14,883 nt of DNA. Source: an uncultured Lachnospiraceae bacterium. GTDB lineage: Bacteria; Bacillota; Clostridia; Lachnospirales; Lachnospiraceae. The stretch covers positions 1 to 14,883 of the forward strand of contig CABSCP010000065.1 of NCBI GenBank assembly GCA_902476265.1, read 5' to 3'. The notes under the pieces are model-generated. The model saw only the letters and a program-made list of their open reading frames with translations, made no database searches and was not told the DNA's origin. Shown here piece after piece: positions 7,482-14,186 of the stretch. The first letter of the stretch is position 1, and each line of letters starts with the position of its first letter. Position numbers and translations under genes: made by a program.

Positions 7482-8558
7482 ATGATTACCATAAGCCTTT
7501 GTATGATTGTAAAAAACGAAGAGGATACTTTGGGACGGTGCCTGGCCTGCGTGGAGGGTATCGCTGATGAGATCATCATTGTGGATACCGGTTCTTCAGA
7601 CCGGACAAAGGAAGTCGCCTCTGCATTTACGGAAAAAATATATGATTATGAATGGAAGGATGATTTCGGGGCTGCCAGAAATTATGCTTTTTCCAAAGCG
7701 TCAATGGAATATTGTATGTGGCTGGATGCGGATGATGTGATCGAAAAGGGGGAACAAAAGAAGCTGCGCTGTTTAAAAGCAGGACTGACAAAGCAGGTAG
7801 ATGTTGTCATGGCAAAATATGTGACGGCTTTTGATGAAGATGGGGCTCCCAGCTTTTTTTATTATCGGGAGAGGATCGTAAAAAATGACGGCCGCTTTTG
7901 CTGGCAGGGACGGGTTCATGAAGCGATTGTGCCCTTTGGCAATATTTTCTATGCGGATGCTGCGATCTGGCATAAGAAAAATCGTCCGACGGATGCCGAT
8001 CGGAATCTTCGGATTTATGAGAACATGCTAAAGGCACAGGAGGTATTTGGACCGAGGGAGAAGTTTTATTACGGAAGAGAACTTTACTATCATGAAAAAT
8101 GGCAAGAAGCGGCGGAAGCTTTTTCAGAATTTCTGACAGAAGAGGAAGGATTTTTGGAAAATCGGATTGATGCCTGCAGGCTTTTGGGACTCTGCAGACG
8201 CCGCCTGGGGGATATGAAGGGGGCTTATGCGGCATTGTTTGAAAGTTTTTGCTATGATGTGCCAAGGGCGGAAGTATGTTGTGATCTGGGCGGCATGTTT
8301 TTAAACGCCAATTTACTTGGGCAGGCGGTTTACTGGTATGAAAGGGCTCTGGATGCCGGAAAGCGGGAGAAAAATGGAGGTTTCATTGAGGAGGACTGTT
8401 ATGGATATCTGCCCAGTATCGGTCTGTGCATGGCTCACGACCGTCTGGGAAATTATCAGAAAGCGTTCCGGTATAATGAAAAGGCAGCAACCTATAAGCC
8501 GAAGGATAAATATGTGGAAATAAACAGGAAATATTTCAAAGATAAATGGGGATTATAG
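7482..8558 (+). CDS. Family 2 glycosyltransferase with TPR-like C-terminal region
   Basis: This 358-residue protein has a GT2 domain of the SunS-like class: TISLCMIVKNEEDTLGRCL (3-21), IIIVDTGSSDRT (31-42), the DxD-type LDADD (81-85) and WQGRVHE (141-147). From about 195 on it has helix pairs in tetratricopeptide style (REKFYYGRELYYHEKWQEAAEAF, LGLCRRRLGDMKGAYAALF, LGQAVYWYERALDAG, ending KAFRYNEKAATYKPKDK; each block given in part), which usually bind a peptide or protein acceptor. Related enzymes include protein and peptide glycosyltransferases, but many act on surface glycans, so the substrate is open. Start choice: the frame can be read from 7407, but the domain begins at ATG 7482 and GGAG (7472-7475) lies 6 nt before it. 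The gene is isolated from the upstream operon by a terminator. No standard terminator follows; the structured element at 8569-8858 does. Confidence 0.88.
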   Translation: MITISLCMIVKNEEDTLGRCLACVEGIADEIIIVDTGSSDRTKEVASAFTEKIYDYEWKDDFGAARNYAFSKASMEYCMWLDADDVIEKGEQKKLRCLKAGLTKQVDVVMAKYVTAFDEDGAPSFFYYRERIVKNDGRFCWQGRVHEAIVPFGNIFYADAAIWHKKNRPTDADRNLRIYENMLKAQEVFGPREKFYYGRELYYHEKWQEAAEAFSEFLTEEEGFLENRIDACRLLGLCRRRLGDMKGAYAALFESFCYDVPRAEVCCDLGGMFLNANLLGQAVYWYERALDAGKREKNGGFIEEDCYGYLPSIGLCMAHDRLGNYQKAFRYNEKAATYKPKDKYVEINRKYFKDKWGL

Positions 8559-8568
8559 GCAGGAAACT

Positions 8569-8594
8569 TGAGAGGCAAGCTTTTTGGCTTCTCA
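8569..8594. repeat. Hairpin with GCAAGCT loop (first of three)
   Basis: TGAGAGGC pairs with GCTTCTCA (8 bp, one G-T pair) around a loop beginning AAGCTT. It lies 11 nt after the glycosyltransferase stop but has no T run behind it, so it is not a standard terminator. The GCAAGCT string at the stem-loop junction recurs in the loops at 8690-8696 and 8815-8821. Confidence 0.5.
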
Positions 8595-8601
8595 CTGCGC
8601 C

Positions 8602-8711
8602 GCCGGGCAGAAACTCGAAAGTGCTACGCACTTCCTCTTTTCTGTGGCTGTCGCCACATGTGTCTGAAAAAACAAGGTCCATCTGATGAGCAAGCTCCTC
8701 ATCTAAACCTT
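8602..8711. repeat. Degenerate copy of the multi-arm intergenic element
   Basis: It starts with GCCGGGCA like the intact copy at 8728. An arm follows in which CAGAAA (8608-8613) pairs with TTTCTG (8639-8644), with inner stem AAGTGC-tac-GCACTT (8619-8633). Next comes TGTGGC-tgtc-GCCACA (8643-8658), then an arm AAGGT/ACCTT (8674-8678, 8707-8711) with inner stem GATGAG/CTCATC and loop CAAGCTC. The order of arms, the GGCTGTCGCC core and the GCAAGCT loop match the copy at 8728-8858. The right closing arm is missing or degraded. Confidence 0.55.
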
Positions 8712-8727
8712 GGGGGTTCACCACGTC

Positions 8728-8858
8728 GCCGGGCACAAGCCTGAAAATGCTGAGCATTTTCAGGCTTTACGGCTGTCGCCGTATACGTCCTTCAGTTCAT
8801 CTGTCGCTTGGTAAGCAAGCTTCCCATTCGACAGATGAACTGAAGGACTGTGCCCGGC
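8728..8858. repeat. Cloverleaf-like structured element (closing stem + three perfect arms)
   Basis: GCCGGGCACA (8728-8737) and TGTGCCCGGC (8849-8858) form a perfect 10-bp closing stem. Inside are a 13-bp arm (8738-8750 with 8754-8766, loop TGA), a 6-bp arm TACGGC-tgtc-GCCGTA (8768-8783), and a 20-bp perfect arm (8787-8806 with 8829-8848, loop of 22 nt holding AAGCAAGCTT). Only four junction bases (8767, 8784-8786) stay unpaired. It could be a structured RNA, a palindromic mobile element that folds as single-stranded DNA, or a protein-binding site. It lies before the carB promoter, so it is not part of the predicted carB leader. No T run follows on either strand. I do not recognise a named family. 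Confidence 0.75.
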
Positions 8859-8880
8859 TCATAGCTTACAAAAAAAGTTG

Positions 8881-8909
8881 TTGTTGTTGTGAAAGAAGTG
8901 TGTTAGAAT
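8881..8909 (+). promoter_or_regulatory. carB promoter with extended -10
   Basis: TTGTTG (8881-8886) and TAGAAT (8904-8909) are spaced by 17 nt, and TG at 8901-8902 gives an extended -10 that can make up for the weak -35. The -35 lies in a (TTG)4 run (8878-8889), so alternative registers are possible. Initiation near 8916 leaves a leader of about 45 nt, too short for a PyrR attenuator or T-box. Confidence 0.55.
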
Positions 8910-8960
8910 GAGCATGGGTTTTTGGGGAATAAAGAAAGAAGAAAGGATAAATGGGTGATT

Positions 8961-11900
8961 ATGAAAAGAGAAGACATTCATAAAGTACTGATTATCGGTT
9001 CAGGTCCGATTATCATTGGACAGGCATGTGAGTTCGATTATTCCGGCACTCAGGCATGTAAAGCTCTGAAGAATCTGGGCTATGAGATCGTGTTGGTGAA
9101 TTCCAATCCGGCGACGATCATGACAGATCCGGATACGGCGGATATCACATACATTGAGCCCTTGAATGTAGAACGGCTGGAACAGATTATCGCAAAAGAG
9201 CGGCCGGATGCGCTGCTGCCGAACCTGGGCGGGCAGTCAGGATTAAACCTGTGCTCCGAACTGCAGGCTGCAGGCGTGCTGGACAAGTACAATGTCAAGG
9301 TTATCGGCGTGCAGGTCGATGCGATCGAGCGCGGCGAGGATCGTATTGAATTCAAGAATACCATGAATGCTTTGGGCGTGGAGATGGCGAGAAGCGATGT
9401 CGCCTATTCCGTGGAAGAAGCCCTGTCTATTGCAGATCAACTCGGTTATCCTGTAGTGCTGCGGCCTGCTTATACCATGGGCGGCGCGGGCGGCGGCCTT
9501 GTTTATAATAAAGAAGAATTAAAGACTGTTTGTGCAAGAGGCCTGCAGGCAAGTCTTGTAGGTCAGGTTCTGGTGGAAGAGTCCATTTTGGGCTGGGAAG
9601 AGCTGGAACTGGAAGTAGTCCGTGATGCTAAGGGCAATATGATTACGGTATGCTTCATTGAAAACATTGACCCTGTCGGTGTGCACACCGGTGACTCTTT
9701 CTGTTCCGCCCCCATGCTTACCATTTCTGAAGAAGTACAGAAAAAGCTTCAGGAGCAGGCATATAAGATCGTAAATGCGATTGAAGTAATCGGAGGTACC
9801 AACGTTCAGTTTGCACATGATCCGGTTTCCGATCGTATCGTTGTTATCGAGATCAACCCCAGGACGTCCCGCTCATCGGCACTTGCCAGTAAGGCTACCG
9901 GATTCCCCATTGCGCTGGTTTCCGCTATGCTTGCCAGCGGCCTGACACTGGATGAGATTCCCTGCGGTAAATATGGTACTCTGGATAAATATGTGCCGGA
10001 CGGCGAATATGTGGTAATCAAGTTTGCAAGATGGGCCTTTGAAAAATTCAAAGGTGTTGAGGACAAGCTGGGAACGCAGATGCGCGCCGTAGGCGAAGTC
10101 ATGAGCATTGGTAAGACATATAAGGAAGCCTTCCAGAAAGCGATCCGTTCTCTGGAAAAGAGTCGTTATGGACTGGGCCATGTGAATGGATTTGACAAGA
10201 TGGAGAAGAAAGAGCTGCTCAACATGCTGGCAACTCCCTCCAGCGAACGCCATTTCATCATGTATGAAGCGTTAAGAAAAGGCGCTTCTGTGGAAGAAAT
10301 CCAAAGACTGACCAAAGTCAAAGCATACTTCATTGAACAGATGAAGGAACTGGTAGAAGAGGAAGAAGCTCTTGTTGCAAAATATGCCGGAAAACTTCCT
10401 GATGCAGAAGATTTAAGGCAGGCGAAACTGGACGGCTTCTCCGATAAATATTTGAGTGAAATTCTGGATGTTGCGGAAGAGGATATCCGCAAGGAAAGAT
10501 ATGAAAGCGGTATTGTGGAAGGCTGGGAAGGCGTGCATGTAAGCGGCACCCAGGACAGGGCATATTATTACTCCAGCTATCATATTAAAGATGCAAGCCC
10601 TGTAGAGGATAAGAAGAAAGTCATGATTCTGGGCGGCGGTCCCAACCGTATCGGGCAGGGGATTGAATTTGACTATTGCTGTGTACATGCGGCAAAGGCG
10701 CTGCATAAGCTGGGCTTTTCCACAATCATTGTAAACTGCAATCCGGAGACGGTTTCCACAGACTATGATACTTCCGATAAGCTTTACTTTGAGCCGCTGA
10801 CACTGGAAGATGTTCTGGCCATTTATGAAAAAGAAAAGCCGATCGGTGTGATTGCACAGTTTGGCGGTCAGACCCCGTTAAATCTTGCGGCAGACCTGAA
10901 AAAATACGGCGTGAATATTCTGGGAACCACACCGGAAACCATCGATCTGGCAGAGGACCGCGATCAGTTCCGCGCGATGATGGAAAAACTGGAAATTCCC
11001 ATGCCGGAAGCGGGGATGGCAGTAAATGCACAGGAAGCGCTGGATGTGGCGCACAAAATCGGCTATCCGGTTATGGTACGTCCTTCTTATGTGCTGGGCG
11101 GCCGCGGCATGGAAGTAGTTTATGACGATGAATCCCTGACCTTCTACATGCAGCAGGCAGTGGGCGTAACGCCTGACAGACCGATCCTGATTGACAGATT
11201 CCTGCATCATGCAACAGAGTGTGAGGCAGATGCCATCAGCGACGGAACCAATGTATTTGTACCTTCCGTTATGGAACATATAGAACTTGCCGGCATTCAT
11301 TCCGGTGACTCCGCATGTATCATTCCGCCCAGAGGGCTGACTGATAAACAGGTGGAGACAATCAAAGATTATACCAGAAAGATCGCCAGCGAGATGAATG
11401 TGGTCGGTCTGATGAATATGCAGTATGCGATTGAGGACGGCAGGGTGTTTGTGATCGAAGCAAATCCCCGCGCTTCCAGAACTGTGCCGCTGGTTTCCAA
11501 AGTCTGCGGCATCAACATGGTGCAGATCGCTACGGATATCATCACGATGCCCTTTACCGGACGTAAGAGTCCTGTGCCGGATCTGAAGGAAAAGAAATTT
11601 GCCCACTATGGTGTGAAAGAAGCGGTATTCCCCTTTAATATGTTCCCGGAAGTTGACCCTGTTCTTGGACCTGAGATGAGATCCACGGGCGAAGTTTTGG
11701 GCCTGTCCTCAGACTTTGGAGATGCCTTCTATAAGGCGGAAGAAGCGACCAAGAGTAAAATTCCCACAGAAGGATGTGTGCTCATTTCCGTCAACGACCG
11801 TGACAAAGCGGAGGTTGTGGAGGTTGCCAAGGGCTTCCATGAATGCGGCTTTGAAATTATGGCCACCGGTAGAACCTGCGACCGTATTGAAGCAGCGGGC

Positions 11901-12182
11901 ATTCCTGCCTTAAAGGTCTGCAAGATCAATGAAGGACGTCCCAATATTCTGGACAAGATTACAAACGGAAAGATCCAGCTGATTGTGAATACGCCCCTGG
12001 GCAAAAAGGGCGCTACGGACGACAGCTATATCCGCAAAGCAGCGATTAAGAATAAGATTCCTTACATCACCACTATGGCAGCTGCCAAAGCGACGGTGGA
12101 AGGGATTCGCAGCGCGAAGCGTGACGGCAAACTTCCTGTGAAATCTCTGCAGGAATTCCATGCGGAAATTACCGAAAAATAA
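8961..12182 (+). CDS. carB: Carbamoyl-phosphate synthase, large subunit
   Basis: This 1073-residue protein has the full CarB length. CarB makes carbamoyl phosphate from bicarbonate, two ATP and ammonia supplied by the CarA glutaminase, feeding pyrimidine and arginine synthesis. The first half opens with KVLIIGSGPIIIGQACEFDY (8-27) and has ATP-grasp marks such as RPAYTMGGAGGG and INPRTSRSSALASKATG. A linking oligomerisation domain follows (about 400-550). The second half opens at about 554 with MILGGGPNRIGQGIEFDY, and has RPSYVLGGRGMEVVY and EANPRASRTVPLVSK. A C-terminal MGS-like allosteric domain (about 935-1073) includes ECGFEIMATGRT and NGKIQLIVNTPLG. Start choice: ATG 8961 fits the family's usual M-x-R-x-DI opening; an in-frame GTG at 8955 has the better spacing (7 nt) to AAAGGA (8942-8947) and would add only two residues. 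carA is not adjacent, which is unusual. It has its own promoter and terminator. Confidence 0.98.
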   Translation: MKREDIHKVLIIGSGPIIIGQACEFDYSGTQACKALKNLGYEIVLVNSNPATIMTDPDTADITYIEPLNVERLEQIIAKERPDALLPNLGGQSGLNLCSELQAAGVLDKYNVKVIGVQVDAIERGEDRIEFKNTMNALGVEMARSDVAYSVEEALSIADQLGYPVVLRPAYTMGGAGGGLVYNKEELKTVCARGLQASLVGQVLVEESILGWEELELEVVRDAKGNMITVCFIENIDPVGVHTGDSFCSAPMLTISEEVQKKLQEQAYKIVNAIEVIGGTNVQFAHDPVSDRIVVIEINPRTSRSSALASKATGFPIALVSAMLASGLTLDEIPCGKYGTLDKYVPDGEYVVIKFARWAFEKFKGVEDKLGTQMRAVGEVMSIGKTYKEAFQKAIRSLEKSRYGLGHVNGFDKMEKKELLNMLATPSSERHFIMYEALRKGASVEEIQRLTKVKAYFIEQMKELVEEEEALVAKYAGKLPDAEDLRQAKLDGFSDKYLSEILDVAEEDIRKERYESGIVEGWEGVHVSGTQDRAYYYSSYHIKDASPVEDKKKVMILGGGPNRIGQGIEFDYCCVHAAKALHKLGFSTIIVNCNPETVSTDYDTSDKLYFEPLTLEDVLAIYEKEKPIGVIAQFGGQTPLNLAADLKKYGVNILGTTPETIDLAEDRDQFRAMMEKLEIPMPEAGMAVNAQEALDVAHKIGYPVMVRPSYVLGGRGMEVVYDDESLTFYMQQAVGVTPDRPILIDRFLHHATECEADAISDGTNVFVPSVMEHIELAGIHSGDSACIIPPRGLTDKQVETIKDYTRKIASEMNVVGLMNMQYAIEDGRVFVIEANPRASRTVPLVSKVCGINMVQIATDIITMPFTGRKSPVPDLKEKKFAHYGVKEAVFPFNMFPEVDPVLGPEMRSTGEVLGLSSDFGDAFYKAEEATKSKIPTEGCVLISVNDRDKAEVVEVAKGFHECGFEIMATGRTCDRIEAAGIPALKVCKINEGRPNILDKITNGKIQLIVNTPLGKKGATDDSYIRKAAIKNKIPYITTMAAAKATVEGIRSAKRDGKLPVKSLQEFHAEITEK

Positions 12183-12204
12183 ACAGAGAGAATTATCCCA
12201 TTGA

Positions 12205-12246
12205 GCGAAAGGAGTCTCTTTTTGAGGCTCCTTTTTGCTTTTTTAA
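12205..12246 (+). terminator. Intrinsic terminator of carB
   Basis: AAAGGAGTCTC pairs with GAGGCTCCTTT across a T5 loop (one T-G pair), and a T-rich tract (TTGCTTTTTT) follows. It starts 26 nt after the carB stop codon and makes carB a single-gene unit. Confidence 0.85.
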
Positions 12247-12323
12247 GATTCTTATGGTTTTCTTTTCATTTTTTTTAAGAAAAGCTTTCTAAAACACAGT
12301 CATTCATTTTTATATTTTCTCCA

Positions 12324-12329
12324 TATAAT
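12324..12329 (+). promoter_or_regulatory. Probable -10 box for the dedA-glycosyltransferase pair
   Basis: A perfect TATAAT lies 42 nt before the dedA start codon in an AT-rich stretch after the carB terminator. No good -35 hexamer is seen 16-18 nt upstream (the region reads cattca), so the promoter may be weak or activator-dependent. Confidence 0.45.
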
Positions 12330-12371
12330 AGGAACATAACACAAGGACATGCATAAGGAGGAACAGAGGAA

Positions 12372-12881
12372 ATGAGTCTGGATGTTTTGGTACAGTATTT
12401 TACACAGTATGGAGCGATTGCAATTTTTGTGATTGTGCTGTTGGAATATATGAATCTGCCGGGATTTCCGGCAGGGGTGATCATGCCGCTGGCCGGTATA
12501 TGGGCGGCTCACGGAAAAATAAATTTTGTTTTGGCTCTTTTGATAACCATTGCGGCGGGTCTGGTGGGCAGCTGGATTTTATATCTGGTGGGCTATAAGG
12601 GCGGAGAATTATTTTTGGGAAAATATTTGAAAAAATTTCCCTCCCATAAAGCGGCAATCGACAAAAATTTTGAGATGATCCGCAAAAGAGGATGCATCGG
12701 AATTTTTATCAGCAAGCTGATTCCCATGGTCAGGACAATCATTTCCATTCCGGCAGGAGTGATGAAAATGAATTTTTGGCAATATACCGTCAGTTCCGTT
12801 TTAGGCATTGCGGTCTGGAACCTGTTTTTTGTAGGCGCGGGATACTTTTTAGGTGACGCGGTATTTCAGTATTTGAAATGA
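12372..12881 (+). CDS. DedA-family (SNARE-associated/VTT) membrane protein
   Basis: This 169-residue protein is very hydrophobic, with segments at about 14-46, 51-76, 108-128 and 138-163. It carries the DedA landmarks: an acidic residue and prolines in the first re-entrant region (E25, P30, P33, with VIMPLAG at 36-42), the block around FISKLIPMVRTIISIPAG (112-129), and a C-terminal helix with VWN. DedA proteins move lipids such as undecaprenyl phosphate or phospholipids across the membrane and affect envelope integrity; which lipid is moved here is not known. At position 115 a lysine replaces the arginine common in the family's R-x2-P-x2-R motif, while P118 and R121 are kept. Start choice: AAGGAGG (12355-12361) lies 10 nt before ATG 12372. 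Its stop codon overlaps the region of the next gene's ribosome-binding site, so the two are almost certainly co-translated. Confidence 0.9.
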   Translation: MSLDVLVQYFTQYGAIAIFVIVLLEYMNLPGFPAGVIMPLAGIWAAHGKINFVLALLITIAAGLVGSWILYLVGYKGGELFLGKYLKKFPSHKAAIDKNFEMIRKRGCIGIFISKLIPMVRTIISIPAGVMKMNFWQYTVSSVLGIAVWNLFFVGAGYFLGDAVFQYLK

Positions 12882-12898
12882 CGGAGGTATGGGAAAAG

Positions 12899-14074
12899 AT
12901 GAAGATTGCGATGATGACCAATAATTATAAACCCTTTGTGGCAGGCGTGCCGATTTCGGTGGAACGGCTGAAAAACAGCATACAGGCCATGGGACATGAA
13001 GTCACTGTTTTTGCGCCTTCTTATGAAAATATGGAAGCAGAAAAGGATGTGTTCCGCTATTCCGTGATGCTTTCCGGGGTGTGGGGCGGAGCGGTGATTC
13101 CAAATGGATTTGATCCTGCCATTGAAGAAGCCTTCCAGAAGGGGAACTTTGATGTGATTCACGTCCATCATCCCATGATGATCGGCTGGACTGCCATTTA
13201 TCTTTCCAAAAAGTATCATGTGCCCTTGGTTTTCACTTATCATACCAGATATGAGCAGTATCTTCACTATCTGGGGCTTTCGGGATTGAAAAATATGATG
13301 CCTGCCTATGTGCGCGCTTTTGCCTCTCAATGTGACTGCGTGATTGCCCCCACGCTGGGGATGAAAGAATATCTGGAAGAAATTGAGGTGTCGGCTCCTG
13401 TTTCCGTGTTGCCCACAGGATTGGAAGAGGACAGCTTTTATCCACAAGAAGAGAAGGTATCAAAACTGCGCGGAGAACTTTTGGGAAAAAAGAAATATTT
13501 ATTCGTTACGGTTGCCCGGCTGGCAAAGGAAAAAAATATCGGTTTTCTGCTGGAAAGCCTGGCGCTTAGAAAGAAACAGGGAAAAGATGATTTTGTGCTG
13601 GCGCTGGCAGGAGACGGGCCGGAAAAGGAAATATTGAAAGAAAAGGCAAAAAATCTCGGATTGGGCGATTCCGTCGTATTTGCCGGGAAAGTTCCCAATT
13701 GTGAAATAAAAAATTACTGCGCGGCAGCGGATTTGTTTTTGTTTGCATCCACCACGGAAACCCAGGGAATTGTCTCCCTGGAAGCCATGGCGGCCGGGAC
13801 TCCGGTGCTGGCCGTATATGCCACCGGAACAAAGGACATTGTTTCAGACGGAGTGAACGGCTACATGACAGAGGAGTGTGTGAATGCCTTTGCACAACGG
13901 CTGGACGATATATTGCAGAGCGGACAGGCAGAACGGCTTCGGGCTGGCGCGAAAAAAACTGCGGAACACTATGAAGCAAAAGCGGTGGCAGTCCGTGCGC
14001 TTTCCTGTTATAGCGCGGCCATTTATCAGAACTGGGAAAAGCAGCAGATACGCCGCGTAAAAGCGGCCTGGTAA
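12899..14074 (+). CDS. Family 4 glycosyltransferase (GT-B fold), probable glycolipid/envelope enzyme
   Basis: This 391-residue protein shows the GT4 plan. The N-terminal Rossmann domain starts MKIAMMTNNYKPFVAGVPIS and carries DVIHVHHP (85-92) and FTYHTRYEQYLHYL (112-125). The C-terminal domain has FVTVARLAKEKNI (202-214), LALAGDGPE (234-242) and the sugar-nucleotide site with an E-x7-E element between E287 and E295 (ETQGIVSLEAMAAGTPVLA). The closest style I recognise is that of Firmicutes diacylglycerol glucosyltransferases, which make membrane glycolipids from UDP-glucose; this is inference. No membrane segment is visible, in line with a peripheral inner-face enzyme. Start choice: GGAGG (12883-12887) is 11 nt before ATG 12899; the in-frame ATG at 12878 precedes that site and is unlikely. 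It follows dedA with only 17 nt between, which supports a lipid-linked role. No clear terminator follows. Confidence 0.9.
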   Translation: MKIAMMTNNYKPFVAGVPISVERLKNSIQAMGHEVTVFAPSYENMEAEKDVFRYSVMLSGVWGGAVIPNGFDPAIEEAFQKGNFDVIHVHHPMMIGWTAIYLSKKYHVPLVFTYHTRYEQYLHYLGLSGLKNMMPAYVRAFASQCDCVIAPTLGMKEYLEEIEVSAPVSVLPTGLEEDSFYPQEEKVSKLRGELLGKKKYLFVTVARLAKEKNIGFLLESLALRKKQGKDDFVLALAGDGPEKEILKEKAKNLGLGDSVVFAGKVPNCEIKNYCAAADLFLFASTTETQGIVSLEAMAAGTPVLAVYATGTKDIVSDGVNGYMTEECVNAFAQRLDDILQSGQAERLRAGAKKTAEHYEAKAVAVRALSCYSAAIYQNWEKQQIRRVKAAW

Positions 14075-14107
14075 AACAGAAAGACAGATACAGCGGAAAG
14101 TCGGCGG

Positions 14108-14137
14108 TCACAGATATTTTAAATCCCGCATAGAATA
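14108..14137 (+). promoter_or_regulatory. Sigma-K-like sporulation promoter before the collagen-like gene
   Basis: TCACA (14108-14112), 16 nt, then CATAGAATA (14129-14137) fits the Bacillus/Clostridium mother-cell sigma-K pattern (K-M-ACA, about 16 nt, CATA-n3-TA). The start codon is 50 nt downstream. A match to this short pattern can occur by chance, but the gene type fits. Confidence 0.45.
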
Positions 14138-14186
14138 AGACAGAGGCAGAATGTCTGCCCGTGATGAAAACGGGAGTTGAAATAAT

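Noticed and set aside
8536..8757. 73-codon minus-strand frame over the intergenic hairpins
   Set aside because: It overlaps the end of a real gene and runs through perfect inverted repeats; base pairing explains the sequence better than coding.
8787..8848. The 20-bp hairpin as a terminator of the upstream glycosyltransferase
   Set aside because: No T run follows on either strand, the loop is 22 nt, and it lies within a larger closed fold.
10878..11606. 242-codon minus-strand frame within carB
   Set aside because: It is antisense to the conserved second ATP-grasp half of CarB and shows no motif.
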